Source: Planctomycetaceae bacterium
Lineage (GTDB): Bacteria; Planctomycetota; Phycisphaerae; Phycisphaerales; SM1A02
Assembly (NCBI GenBank): GCA_002685335.1
Contig: NYWY01000051.1
Coordinates: forward strand, 1-26,951
Direction of reading: 5' to 3'
Length of the DNA: 26,951 nt
Shown here: in pieces, positions 1 to 8,008 of the stretch
How the letters are laid out: every line of letters begins with the position of its first letter
Position numbering within the stretch: the stretch's first letter is position 1
Program-made: the position numbers and the translations under genes
Notes under the pieces: generated by a model
What the model was told of the DNA's origin: nothing
Database searches by the model: none
What the model saw: the letters and a program-made list of their open reading frames with translations, nothing else

Positions 1-839
1 CAATCCTCGGGCTCTTCACTGTCTTGAGACTGTTCACTGTCTTGAGACTGTTCACTGTCTTGAGACTGTTCGCTGTCTTGAGACTGCTCGCTGTCTTGAG
101 ACTGTTCGCTGTCTTGAGACTGTTCACTGTCTTGAGACTGTTCACTGTCTTGAGACTGTTCTCCGTCTTGAGACTGCTCGCCGTCCTCGGATTGCTCTCC
201 GTCCTGTTGTTGCTGCACGGCTTCCAGCTGCCGGAGAAGTCGGTGGGCGAGTTCCGCGTTCGCCCTCGCATCCAGGTTCTCGGGGTCGGCGTCGATCGCA
301 TCCCGAAAATGATCGAGGGAGGTGCTGACTCGATCGATGGCGTCCTGCATCGGATCCGTCGGTTCCGTCGGTTCGTCGGTTGGAGCTGGGGGCGAAGGGT
401 CCTGCAGCGTTCGCAGGGCTTCGGCGTAGCGTGCCGTTCCTTCGTTGTACATCGCCCGCGCCGCCAGGTCGGCATCACCCAGGGTCGCGGCGTGTCGGAA
501 CGCCTCGGCGGATGTTCCAAGCTCGCCGGCCCGGAAAGCCGCCACCCCCCGGTTGTACGCGGCGGCGGCCTGTCGTGGATCGGCGTCCTCCACCGCACGC
601 CAGGCGTTGGTGGCTTCCAGCCAGGCTTCTCGAGCCATGGCATCCTCCGCCGCTTCAACCAATGACGCGATTTCCGCCCTTGATGGCGGGCGGGTCGGCA
701 CGTTCCGGGTGATCGCCGACGGTACGGGAGGGGCGGTCGCGGCCAACGCCGAGCCGGCGGCGATCAACAAGCCCATGATCACGAGGCCGCGGGCCGGCGA
801 TCGACGGGTCGAATGACGGGATCGAGTCGATGATCTCAT
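1..839 (-). CDS. TPR-type BatC-like protein with SQDSEQ repeat tail (partial, C-terminus off window)
   Basis: This frame stays open from an ATG at 839 to the left edge, giving at least 279 residues. The ATG overlaps the stop of the BatB gene (ATGA), which fixes the start. Residues about 18-36 form one hydrophobic segment (signal or anchor). Residues about 65-145 are Ala-rich helical repeats of TPR type, with motifs such as AAAAYNRGVAAFRAGE and ARAMYNEGTARYAEAL. A second helical stretch (about 165-210) contains DAIDADPENLDARANAELA, also TPR-like. After a QQQ linker the protein becomes a run of about ten hexapeptides, mostly SQDSEQ, ending PED at the edge. The last gene of Bat operons is often a TPR protein (BatC), so a scaffold role in an envelope VWA complex is inferred. 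The repeat tail is not something I know from this family. Confidence 0.85.
   Translation of the reverse strand, partial: MRSSTRSRHSTRRSPARGLVIMGLLIAAGSALAATAPPVPSAITRNVPTRPPSRAEIASLVEAAEDAMAREAWLEATNAWRAVEDADPRQAAAAYNRGVAAFRAGELGTSAEAFRHAATLGDADLAARAMYNEGTARYAEALRTLQDPSPPAPTDEPTEPTDPMQDAIDRVSTSLDHFRDAIDADPENLDARANAELAHRLLRQLEAVQQQQDGEQSEDGEQSQDGEQSQDSEQSQDSEQSQDSEQSQDSEQSQDSEQSQDSEQSQDSEQSQDSEEPED
12..197 (-). repeat. 18-bp in-frame tandem repeat encoding SQDSEQ
   Basis: About ten 18-bp units read on the minus strand as TCTCAAGACAGTGAACAG with small variations (AGT/AGC, GAA/GAG). The outermost units at the 5' end of the array diverge to SEDGEQ and SQDGEQ, and the last unit is SQDSEE. The near-identity at DNA level, including synonymous positions, points to recent expansion by slippage or unequal crossing over. 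It lies inside the coding frame of the BatC-like gene. Confidence 0.95.
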
Positions 840-1888
840 TCAGTGATCCTCCGTTCGGCATCCGAGAGGATGGGCCCGGCCGGGGTTCGTCGCCGTTCGG
901 CGATCAAGGTGTCGAGTACGAGTAGGACGAGTGCCGCCACCGCGAACCAGCGGAAGCGTGGAGTCTTCTGCTGGGTCACCGAAGAGGCTTGATCCCGGCG
1001 ATCGATCGCCCCGATCCACTCGTCGAAGAACTCCCCCAGGTCGACGAGGCTCGTGCCCGCGGGCACGAACGCGCCGCCGCCCGCGGTCGCCACCTCGGTG
1101 AGGAGCAGGGGGTCCATGCGGCTCCAGATCTCCTGGCCTTCGTATCGAACCCAGGTCGGCTGTCCGTCGACCACGATCGGGATCCGCGCTCCGTCGCCGT
1201 CATCGCCGATCCCCACGGTGTACACCCGCGCACCGTGCTTCTTCCAGGCCGTGGCCGCGGCGTCCACCGGGAAGCTCCCCATGTCCTCGCCGTCGGAAAG
1301 CACCACGATGGCCTTGCCCACGGGGTCGTCGTCGGGGAATGCATCCGCAGCCACTCGGATCGCATCTCCCAGCATCGACCCGCCTCGGGTGGTGCTTCGA
1401 GGAGACAGTTCGGCGACCGTGGTCTTGAAGGCGTCGTAGTTCAGCGTGAGTGGACTGCGGACCGTCGCGTCTCCCGCGAAGTCGACGAGGCCGACTCGAT
1501 CGCCCGCCATCGCATCCACCGCATCCTCGATGAAGAATCGGGAGCGGTCGAGTCGGGAGGGTGAGGCATCAGCGGCGAGCATGCTGCGGCTGACATCCAC
1601 CACGAAGAAGATGTCCATGCCTCGCCGGTCGGTCTCGACGTACCGGACACCCCAGCGAGGATCGGCGAGGGCGAAGACCACGAGCAGCAGGGCGAGGGTC
1701 GAGAGAACGGCCCGAACCACCGGCCGGAAACCGCTGAGATGCGGCGCCAGCCGGACCAGCATCGGATGGTCTGCGAATCGTTTCAGGGCCCGTCGTCGAG
1801 CGAAGATCGACCACGTGGCGAGCAGGCCGACGCCGGCGACGAGCCAGATCCAGCTGAAGGCCTCGGGATGTTCGAAGACGGAATTCAA
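836..1888 (-). CDS. batB: BatB-like von Willebrand factor A membrane protein
   Basis: A 350-residue protein with N-terminal membrane segments at about 12-29 and 56-76, a VWA domain at about 90-290, and a C-terminal membrane segment at about 312-330. The metal-ion-dependent adhesion site is intact: DVSRSM at 98-103 fits DxSxS, and VVLSDGED carries the later acidic residue. This arrangement (two N-terminal helices, VWA, one C-terminal helix) is that of BatA/BatB proteins, thought to work with MoxR ATPases at the cytoplasmic membrane. The start codon is TTG and overlaps the BatA stop (TTGA). The stop in turn overlaps the ATG of the TPR gene, so translation is probably coupled. Exact function is unproven in any species I can cite with certainty. 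Confidence 0.9.
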   Translation of the reverse strand: MNSVFEHPEAFSWIWLVAGVGLLATWSIFARRRALKRFADHPMLVRLAPHLSGFRPVVRAVLSTLALLLVVFALADPRWGVRYVETDRRGMDIFFVVDVSRSMLAADASPSRLDRSRFFIEDAVDAMAGDRVGLVDFAGDATVRSPLTLNYDAFKTTVAELSPRSTTRGGSMLGDAIRVAADAFPDDDPVGKAIVVLSDGEDMGSFPVDAAATAWKKHGARVYTVGIGDDGDGARIPIVVDGQPTWVRYEGQEIWSRMDPLLLTEVATAGGGAFVPAGTSLVDLGEFFDEWIGAIDRRDQASSVTQQKTPRFRWFAVAALVLLVLDTLIAERRRTPAGPILSDAERRITE

Positions 1889-3003
1889 GGAAGGGTCCGG
1901 AAGCGGGTGTTGACCAGCAGGAGTTCGAGTCCGAGCAGAATCACCACCACCGCGAGGATCGGTGGAATCTCCAGCCGTCCGAGATCGAGCGGAGCCACCG
2001 CGAGATCACGGTACAGCCGGTATCGCCGCTGCTCGGTGGTGGTCTTTTCCAATTCGTCGATCGCCGCGTAGATGTCGCGAAGGGAATCGGTGTCCGTGGC
2101 GCGGAAGTAGCGACCACCGGTGGCTTCGGCGACCCGGGTCAGGGTCTCTTCGTCGATCGAGACTCGGATCTTGGTCATTCTTCGCTGCCCGAACATGTCC
2201 ATGGCGGGAATCGCGGCCACGCCGTCGGAACCCACGCCGATGGCATAGACCTTGACTCCGAACGCCTGGGCGATCTCGGCCGCGGTGTCGGGATCGATGT
2301 CGCCGGCGTTGTTCTCTCCGTCGGTGAGGAGGACGATCACCCGGCTCTTGACCCGGCGGCCGTCGGCGTCGGCTCGATCATCGAGCTCCCGCAGTCGTTC
2401 CACCGCGAGGGCAATGGCGTCGCCGATCGCGGTGCCGTCCTCGCTTCGCTGGGTCGCGATGCGGACGCCGTCGATGGCGTCGACCACGTGCGCGTGGTCG
2501 AGTGTGAGGGGACTGGCGGTATCGGCGTTACGGGCGAAGGTGATCAGGCCCACGAGGTCGTCGGGCCGCCCGGGAAGCTCCTCGTCACCGGCGATGAATT
2601 CGGTGAGGACCTTCTTGACCGCGGTGAGTCGATCGACCTGGCCTCCTTCGAGTTTGAAATCGAGGGCCGCCATCGAGCCGGAGCGGTCGATGACCGACTG
2701 GATGGCCACGCCCTCGACGAAGACCCGGCTTCGTTCGTTGGCCTTGATGGGCCGAGCGATGCAGACGATGAGCAGGGCGATCGCGGTCATCCGCAGCGCA
2801 GCGGGAACCCAGCGGAAACGAGCCACCCATGATCCGCCCACCGAAGCCAGCACCGCGGTGCGCGAATGAAGAATGGTCGCCCGACGGCGGCGCAGGGTCG
2901 GCAACCACGCGAGGAGGGCGAGGGGCAGCAGCAGGAGCCACCAGGTCGCTCCGGGGTGGAACCCCAGTTCACCGCCGGCGATGCGATCGATCCAGCTCGT
3001 CAT
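1885..3003 (-). CDS. batA: BatA-like von Willebrand factor A membrane protein
   Basis: A 372-residue VWA protein. Hydrophobic segments lie at about 20-36, 68-84 and 347-366, and the VWA domain lies between the last two. The MIDAS motif is DRSGSM at 106-111, and LLTDGENN carries the following acidic site. The stretch SDGVAAIPAMDMFGQRRM around two thirds of the length is a typical BatA insertion between the VWA core and the C-terminal helix. The ATG at 3003 overlaps the stop of the BatD-like gene, and the stop overlaps the TTG of BatB. It is paralogous to BatB in domain layout; the two are expected to sit together in the membrane with the VWA domains facing the periplasm. Confidence 0.92.
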   Translation of the reverse strand: MTSWIDRIAGGELGFHPGATWWLLLLPLALLAWLPTLRRRRATILHSRTAVLASVGGSWVARFRWVPAALRMTAIALLIVCIARPIKANERSRVFVEGVAIQSVIDRSGSMAALDFKLEGGQVDRLTAVKKVLTEFIAGDEELPGRPDDLVGLITFARNADTASPLTLDHAHVVDAIDGVRIATQRSEDGTAIGDAIALAVERLRELDDRADADGRRVKSRVIVLLTDGENNAGDIDPDTAAEIAQAFGVKVYAIGVGSDGVAAIPAMDMFGQRRMTKIRVSIDEETLTRVAEATGGRYFRATDTDSLRDIYAAIDELEKTTTEQRRYRLYRDLAVAPLDLGRLEIPPILAVVVILLGLELLLVNTRFRTLP

Positions 3004-4196
3004 GACCGCTCCTCCAGTCGATCAAGCCCGTCCACCGCATCGATGACCGCTCGGCGGCGATGATGAGGACGGGGCTCGGACTCATCGGTCTCGTCCGCGG
3101 CATCGGAGGGCGGGTCGATCGGACCGGATTCGGGTGGTGCGGGTCGAGGTCCGACCCGGTGCACGAAATCCCGGACGAGCTGAAGGTCCCGGCCGGCTTC
3201 GGTCACGGCGGGACGATCTCCCGCGAATTTCACCAGGTCCGCCGACCGCAGCAGATTGCCCAGCAGGCTGGCGTGGTCCGGATCGACTTCCGGATGGCGA
3301 CCGGCTTCTCGGATGAATTCCGGGGTCGTTCGTTCCGGCGCCGCGATGCCGTACCGGCGTTCCATGAAGTCTCGAGCGATGTCCGTGAGTCCGATGTAGA
3401 AGCGATTGACCCGGCCTCGATCGAGATCTTCGCCCGCGGCGAGCTCATCGAGTCGAGCGAGGGCCCAGACGTCGGCCGGCACCGGAGGCGGAGTCGGACG
3501 CGGACGTCTCCACCAGCGAACGAGGAAGAAGATGATCACCCCCGTTCCGAGGATCGCCAGGGAGATCCAGAGCAGGGGCCACGGACGGTCGATCCGGACA
3601 TCGACGGCGCCCGCGATGTCTCGATAGGTCTCGGGGGCCGCATCGAGTCCCGTCACCGACGCGATTTCCATCGATCGGGGCGGGGTTCGGGCATCCGCGG
3701 TGCCCAGCTGGATGGTGAACGCGGGGAGTTCGACCACGCCGCTGGCGAAGGTTCGAACGTCCCAGGCGAATTCGACCGGCCCGCCGGTCGAGGTGAAGGT
3801 CTGCGGGACGGGACCGAGGATCTCGAATTCGCCCAGCGACTGATCCCGTGAAGGCCAGACCGGCCGAAACTCGCCGAGGAACGAAGGGTTGGATCCGATC
3901 TCAAGTCGAAAACGAATGGGCAGCCCGACCTCGAGTTCGACGGTCTCGAGTAACAGGCGGGCAGGGATCCCGTCGAAGTCGAGTTCGACCGCGTCGCCGG
4001 GACGCCAGGGTGGTGAGCTCGGCGGGTCTGCGGTGGCGGAGTCCCTCGCGCTCACCGGCGGGGCGAGCATGGTCGACGGAACGGCGGGCGAGTCCTGGGT
4101 GCGGGGGACCGAGTCCGCGGGATCTCCGATGCCGAACGCCAGCACGAGCCCGAAGATCGCCGTCGGATGAAGGAGGATCGTTCTCGGATGCTTCAT
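3000..4196 (-). CDS. BatD-like / DUF4381-type membrane protein
   Basis: A 398-residue protein if started at the ATG at 4196, which overlaps the DUF58 stop (ATGA). A longer in-frame ATG at 4271 exists but lies well inside the DUF58 gene. The N-terminus is a signal-like hydrophobic stretch. It is followed by a beta-rich, low-charge periplasmic region (about 65-200), a membrane helix at about 206-227 (PLLWISLAILGTGVIIFF), a proline-rich linker, and a cytoplasmic helical domain. That domain contains NRFYIGLTDIARDFMERRY, a TTPEFIREA motif and LLRSADLVKFA, typical of the C-terminal part of BatD or DUF4381 proteins. The C-terminal 50 residues are acidic and then basic. In Bat operons BatD sits with the VWA proteins, as here. 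Confidence 0.82.
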   Translation of the reverse strand: MKHPRTILLHPTAIFGLVLAFGIGDPADSVPRTQDSPAVPSTMLAPPVSARDSATADPPSSPPWRPGDAVELDFDGIPARLLLETVELEVGLPIRFRLEIGSNPSFLGEFRPVWPSRDQSLGEFEILGPVPQTFTSTGGPVEFAWDVRTFASGVVELPAFTIQLGTADARTPPRSMEIASVTGLDAAPETYRDIAGAVDVRIDRPWPLLWISLAILGTGVIIFFLVRWWRRPRPTPPPVPADVWALARLDELAAGEDLDRGRVNRFYIGLTDIARDFMERRYGIAAPERTTPEFIREAGRHPEVDPDHASLLGNLLRSADLVKFAGDRPAVTEAGRDLQLVRDFVHRVGPRPAPPESGPIDPPSDAADETDESEPRPHHRRRAVIDAVDGLDRLEERS

Positions 4197-5122
4197 CGCG
4201 ATCGCCTCCGTTCTCGACGCCGGAAGTAGGTGGTGAGGGGTTCGACGAAATCCGAACCGGTTTCCAGACAAAGTGGATCAAGCCGCATTCGACGAAAGGC
4301 GAGGTCTCGTCGTTCCGCCGCGAGCCGGGTGGCCTCCTCGAAGCGACGACGCACTCGTCTGCGGCCGGTGTCGACCAATGATCGCTGGCCGGTCTCGGGG
4401 TCGGTGAATTCCACCAGCCCCATCGCGGGAATCTCGTGTTCCCGATGATCACCGACCACGACCGGCACCACGTCGTGTCGGCGACGGGCGGCGAGCAACG
4501 AGCGCTCCCAGCCCTGGTCGAGAAAATCACTCACCACGAAGACCACGGATCGCTGTCGGAGGACCCGGTCGAGTTCTTCGACCGCGGAACCGATTTCGGT
4601 GCCGTTTCCCTTCGGGCGGGTCGCGAGGAGATCTCGGACGATTCGCATCACGTGCCGGGTGCCCTTTCGGGGCGGAACGAATCCTTCGACCTTGTCGGTG
4701 AAGGAGAGCAGGCCGATCTTGTCGTTGTTCATCGCGGCACTGAAGGCGACGGTGGCCGCGAACTCGGCCACCAGTTCCCGCTTGAACTGGTCGGCGGTGC
4801 CGAAGGAGAGCGAACCGGACAGATCAGCCGCCAGCATCACGGTGAGCTCTCGCTCCTCGCGGAACAACTTGATGTGCGGATCACCGAGTCGGGCACTGAC
4901 GTTCCAGTCGATCGATCGGACGTCGTCACCCACCTGGTAGGGGCGGACTTCTTCGAACTCCATCCCCCGCCCTTTGAACGCGGCGTGATACTGCCCCGCG
5001 AGGGCGTCGTTGACGACCTGGCGGGTTCGCAGACGGATTCGTCGTACGCGACGCAGGAGTTCGCGAGCGTCATCCGCTGCGGTGGCCTCGGCGATTCCGG
5101 GTTGTTCTCGGCGACGGAACAC
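4193..5122 (-). CDS. DUF58 family VWA-like protein
   Basis: About 309 residues if the GTG at 5122 is the start. The frame remains open further upstream but only as a shadow of the MoxR gene, and the protein-like sequence begins FRRREQPGIAEA. This GTG lies seven bases after the MoxR stop. The DUF58 signature is clear: GRGMEFEEVRPYQVGDD followed by RSIDWNVSARLGDPHIK. The C-terminal half is VWA-like, with DLSGSLS as a DxSxS site and VVFVSDFLD. The family accompanies MoxR ATPases and is presumed to be a cytoplasmic partner in assembling or activating VWA proteins. No Shine-Dalgarno is evident, so translational coupling to moxR is likely. Confidence 0.9.
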   Translation of the reverse strand: MFRRREQPGIAEATAADDARELLRRVRRIRLRTRQVVNDALAGQYHAAFKGRGMEFEEVRPYQVGDDVRSIDWNVSARLGDPHIKLFREERELTVMLAADLSGSLSFGTADQFKRELVAEFAATVAFSAAMNNDKIGLLSFTDKVEGFVPPRKGTRHVMRIVRDLLATRPKGNGTEIGSAVEELDRVLRQRSVVFVVSDFLDQGWERSLLAARRRHDVVPVVVGDHREHEIPAMGLVEFTDPETGQRSLVDTGRRRVRRRFEEATRLAAERRDLAFRRMRLDPLCLETGSDFVEPLTTYFRRRERRRSR

Positions 5123-5129
5123 GGTCGTA

Positions 5130-6152
5130 TCAGGGCACCGGAATGTGATCGAGCAGGGCGGCGACGATGTCGTCCGCGGTCTTCTCCTCCGCTTCGGCCT
5201 CGTAACTGAGCCCGATTCGGTGTCGGAGAACGTCGGGAGCGGCATCCTTGACATCCTGGGGAACGACGTAGCCCCGACCATCGAGGAACGCCTTCGCCCG
5301 GGCGACGAGCACCAGGGCGATCGAGGCGCGGGGGGAAGCGCCGAAGTCGACCAGCTCGCCGAAGGCGAGTCCCGCCGCGGTCGGGTCGCGGGTGGCGACC
5401 ACGAGATCGACCACGTAGTCACGAATGCGGTCGTCCACGTGAATGCGGTCCAGAACCTCCCGGGCGGTCGTGATCTGTGCGGGGTCAAGGACCGCGTCGA
5501 TCTCCAGGGAGGTGCTGGTTCGAGCCATCCGATCGAGGATCCGGCGTTCGTCCTGCTTGTCGGGGTAGTCGACCACGAGCTTCATCAGGAAGCGGTCGAC
5601 CTGGGCCTCGGGAAGCGGGTAGGTCCCTTCCTGTTCGATGGGATTCTGGGTCGCGAGCACCATGAACGGGTCGGGGAGTCGATGGGTCTCCTCGCCGATG
5701 GTGACTTGTCGCTCCTGCATCGCTTCGAGCAACGCCGATTGCACCTTCGCGGGGGCGCGATTGATTTCATCCGCGAGTACGAGGTTCGAGAAGATCGGGC
5801 CGGTCTTCACCACGAAGTCACCTTCGGCCGGACGGTAGACCAGGGTTCCCACGAGGTCCGCCGGAAGGAGATCGGGGGTGAACTGGATTCGCTTGAAGTC
5901 GGTGCGGATGCCCTGGGCAAGAGCCGCGATGGCAGTCGTCTTGGCCAGGCCGGGAACGCCTTCGATGAGAAGATGTCCGTTGGCCAGAAGCCCGGTGACC
6001 AGGCCGTCCAGCAGTGACTGCTGTCCGACGATGACTCGATGCATCTGTTCCTGGAGATGACGGAAAGGACGGCTCGCCGCCTCGACTTCTTGCTCGAGCT
6101 TCGCGGTTTCGTCCCGGCTGGGCGAGGCGGATGTGGTGACGTCACTGGTCAT
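5130..6152 (-). CDS. MoxR family AAA+ ATPase
   Basis: About 340 residues from the ATG at 6152; an in-frame ATG at 6230 would add 26 low-complexity residues and looks less likely. AAA+ motifs are intact: Walker A GVPGLAKTT, Walker B LVLADEINR, and sensor 1 with ATQNPIEQEGTYPLPEAQ, which is the MoxR hallmark. The C-terminal helical lid contains FGASPRAS. MoxR proteins are ATP-driven chaperone-like enzymes for maturing VWA-domain partners. As first gene of the minus-strand cluster it would be expressed ahead of DUF58, BatD, BatA, BatB and the TPR protein. The 206-bp intergenic region upstream separates it from a divergent oxidoreductase gene. Confidence 0.95.
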   Translation of the reverse strand: MTSDVTTSASPSRDETAKLEQEVEAASRPFRHLQEQMHRVIVGQQSLLDGLVTGLLANGHLLIEGVPGLAKTTAIAALAQGIRTDFKRIQFTPDLLPADLVGTLVYRPAEGDFVVKTGPIFSNLVLADEINRAPAKVQSALLEAMQERQVTIGEETHRLPDPFMVLATQNPIEQEGTYPLPEAQVDRFLMKLVVDYPDKQDERRILDRMARTSTSLEIDAVLDPAQITTAREVLDRIHVDDRIRDYVVDLVVATRDPTAAGLAFGELVDFGASPRASIALVLVARAKAFLDGRGYVVPQDVKDAAPDVLRHRIGLSYEAEAEEKTADDIVAALLDHIPVP

Positions 6153-6358
6153 GAGGGGGTCCGACGGGGGCTGCAGGGTCCTTGGTTCGCCGTGGCCCGG
6201 TTCCCGCGGGAGGAACCAGTACGCGGTCATGGCTGGATGTGGATCGTATCCGGAGGCGATCTCGGAGAGGGGTGCCTCCGCACCTCGGTTACGATTCCCC
6301 GACCCTCGGGGTTCGCACGGAGCGAACTCCGGTTCAGAGTTTTTCGGAGCGTGCCTCG

Positions 6359-7237
6359 ATGCTTGAATTCGGTTGGATCGGAACCGGGGTCATGGGGCGC
6401 TCGATGGCCGGCAGACTGCTCGATGCGGGGCATCGTCTTCGTGTTTTCACGCGGACCCGGGCGCGAGCGGAACCGCTTCTGGAGCGGGGCGCGATGTGGG
6501 TCGATTCACCGCGGGAAGCGGCCGACGGCGTGGATGGCGTCTTTTCGATCGTGGGCTATCCCCGGGACGTGGAAGCGATCCATCTCGGGCCGGAAGGGAC
6601 CCTCGGAGCGGATCGTCCCCCTCGATTCCTGATCGATATGACGACCAGCGATCCGCGGTTGGCGATTCGGATCCACGAGGAGGCCCGGGCCCGATCGGTG
6701 GAGGCCTTCGACGCTCCGGTCTCCGGGGGTGATGTGGGGGCTCGAAACGGAACCCTGTCGATCATGGTGGGGGGCGAGGCCGAGAGGTACGAAGAGATTC
6801 GTCCCTGGCTTGAAGCGATGGGTGGCACCATCGTCCTTCAGGGCGGTCCGGGGGCCGGCCAGCAAACCAAGATCGTGAATCAGATCCTGGTGGCCGCATC
6901 GATGGTCGGCGCGTGCGAGGCGATTCGCTTCGCCGAGACGTCTGGTCTGGACCCGTCGCGGGTACTGGAATCCGTATCTTCCGGTGCAGCAGGCAGTTGG
7001 ACTCTTTCCAATCTCGTTCCCCGAATCCTGGCGGAAGATTTCGACCCCGGATTCTTCGTGGAGCATTTCGTGAAGGATCTGGGAATCGCGGTCAAGACCG
7101 CAAAGGACCTCGGACTGAGCCTCCCGGGCTTGGAAATGGCCGAGAAACTCTATCGAGAGGTCGAGGCGGCCGGTCTTGGACGCCGGGGGACCCAGGCGCT
7201 GCACCTCCACCTCCGGAACGTCGCGGGACTCCACTGA
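6359..7237 (+). CDS. 3-hydroxyisobutyrate dehydrogenase-family NAD(P)-dependent oxidoreductase
   Basis: A 292-residue beta-hydroxyacid dehydrogenase. The N-terminal Rossmann motif GWIGTGVMGRSMAGRLL (GxGxxG plus MG) opens directly after the ATG at 6359, with a GGAG nine bases upstream. The substrate-binding loop DAPVSGGDVGARNGTLSIM and the catalytic-lysine helix GAGQQTKIVNQILVA are intact. The C-terminal helical domain ends with VKDLGIAVKTAKDLGLSLP, as in this family. Likely substrates are 3-hydroxyisobutyrate, tartronate semialdehyde or another small hydroxyacid or semialdehyde; sequence alone does not decide. It stands alone on the plus strand, divergent from moxR, with no metabolic neighbours. 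Confidence 0.92.
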   Translation: MLEFGWIGTGVMGRSMAGRLLDAGHRLRVFTRTRARAEPLLERGAMWVDSPREAADGVDGVFSIVGYPRDVEAIHLGPEGTLGADRPPRFLIDMTTSDPRLAIRIHEEARARSVEAFDAPVSGGDVGARNGTLSIMVGGEAERYEEIRPWLEAMGGTIVLQGGPGAGQQTKIVNQILVAASMVGACEAIRFAETSGLDPSRVLESVSSGAAGSWTLSNLVPRILAEDFDPGFFVEHFVKDLGIAVKTAKDLGLSLPGLEMAEKLYREVEAAGLGRRGTQALHLHLRNVAGLH

Positions 7238-7256
7238 ATCGGATTCGCCGACCGGC

Positions 7257-7284
7257 TGGACTCGGGCGGCGGTCGTGGTACAAT
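7257..7284 (+). promoter_or_regulatory. Candidate sigma70-type promoter for the small 7373 gene
   Basis: A TACAAT -10 box at 7279-7284 lies 16 bases after TGGACT (7257-7262), a four-of-six match to TTGACA. Transcription would start near 7291, immediately before a perfect 7-bp hairpin (7298-7314, CCGAGGC/GCCTCGG with a GAC loop) that may cap the 5' end of the mRNA. Confidence 0.45.
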
Positions 7285-7372
7285 CTTCGATTCGCAGCCG
7301 AGGCGACGCCTCGGTCCTCCAGAAACGCCTGACCGTCGGATGCATGCCATGGAACTCGCCGCGTCGACCACC

Positions 7373-7663
7373 ATGACCTTCACGATCACCACCCTTCCGA
7401 AGAACGAGGCGGGCGTGAAGACCCTTCGTCGGCTCATGCGGATGCAGCCCGAGGTCCAGAAGGCCCTCACCGCGCTCGCAAAGCGACGTCGTCAGATCGA
7501 CAACCGCCCGACCAATCGTGCCGGTCGCATCTGGATCGATCGCAAGCGACCGACCCAGGTCGTGAAGGTCGAGATCGGCGAGTCGTTCACGCTTCGAGTG
7601 ACTCCGCAGATCATCAACGACATCAAGAGTGTCGAGAAGTATCTCGATGCCAAGGCGGCCTGA
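7373..7663 (+). CDS. Small basic conserved-looking protein of unknown function
   Basis: Ninety-six residues from the ATG at 7373 (MTFTITTLPKNEAG). In-frame ATGs at 7340 and 7349 would add up to 11 residues, and no Shine-Dalgarno decides between them. An N-terminal helix rich in Arg/Met/Gln (TLRRLMRMQPEVQKALTAL) is followed by a Lys/Arg cluster (AKRRRQ), a segment GRIWIDRKRPTQVVKVEIG likely to form beta strands, and a C-terminal helix IINDIKSVEKYLDAKAA. It has no membrane segment or signal. High basic charge suggests nucleic-acid or ribosome binding, but this is inference. The gene is monocistronic, with its own -10 box and a strong terminator, so it is probably well expressed. I do not recognise the family. 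Confidence 0.85.
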   Translation: MTFTITTLPKNEAGVKTLRRLMRMQPEVQKALTALAKRRRQIDNRPTNRAGRIWIDRKRPTQVVKVEIGESFTLRVTPQIINDIKSVEKYLDAKAA

Positions 7664-7689
7664 GACCGCCTCGCCCCGAACGACCCTGC

Positions 7690-7724
7690 ACGACGCCGTC
7701 CTCCTGGACGGCGTCGTTTTTTTT
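7690..7724 (+). terminator. Rho-independent terminator
   Basis: A perfect 12-bp stem (7690-7701 with 7706-7717) has a TCCT loop and is followed by an uninterrupted T run to 7724. It lies about 27 bases after the stop of the small basic protein gene. On the minus strand there is no T run, so it acts only for the plus-strand gene. Confidence 0.95.
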
Positions 7725-7767
7725 GAGGCTGAAATTCGTGACGTCGTCGCGTTGCTCGTGGCGACGG

Positions 7768-7932
7768 TCAACGTGAATGAATGCTCAGGAGCAGGGCGAC
7801 TGGTGGTTGCTCGCCGACGGCGGGGAGCATCAGCACGAGGCCCCCGATCGGAATCCGAAGCTCGCATCGGCCTTCGAGTCGGCGCTCGCCACCAACCGCA
7901 TCGCCGAGGACTTCACACCGAATCGTCGCCAT
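7768..7932 (-). CDS. Doubtful small ORF between the terminator and the HD-GYP gene
   Basis: A 54-codon minus-strand frame starts with ATG 76 bases after the HD-GYP stop. It would encode a beta-rich peptide (ATIRCEVLGDAVGG, then CELRIPIGGLVLMLPAVG). Third-position G+C by hand count is only about 68%, below the neighbours. A plus-strand frame from 7777 across the same bases has a more gene-like positional pattern (about 82% third-position G+C over its first 66 codons) but runs into the HD-GYP coding region without a stop. Neither is convincing. One of them may be a real small gene or the remains of one. Confidence 0.22.
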   Translation of the reverse strand: MATIRCEVLGDAVGGERRLEGRCELRIPIGGLVLMLPAVGEQPPVALLLSIHSR

Positions 7933-8008
7933 CACCACCTGTCGATCCTCATTCCAGACCGGCGGCGGAGGGGGAGTCGGCGGGTCGGAGAAGTTGAGAC
8001 GGCCCGGC

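Noticed and set aside
1..200. Short direct repeats resembling a CRISPR array or minisatellite
   Set aside because: Units are contiguous with no unique spacers, 18 bp long, and in frame with an open coding region, so they are coding tandem repeats.
6230..6250. Earlier ATG for MoxR at 6230
   Set aside because: The added 26 residues are Pro/Arg/Gly-rich without MoxR similarity, and the ATG at 6152 gives a normal N-terminus. It cannot be excluded from sequence alone.
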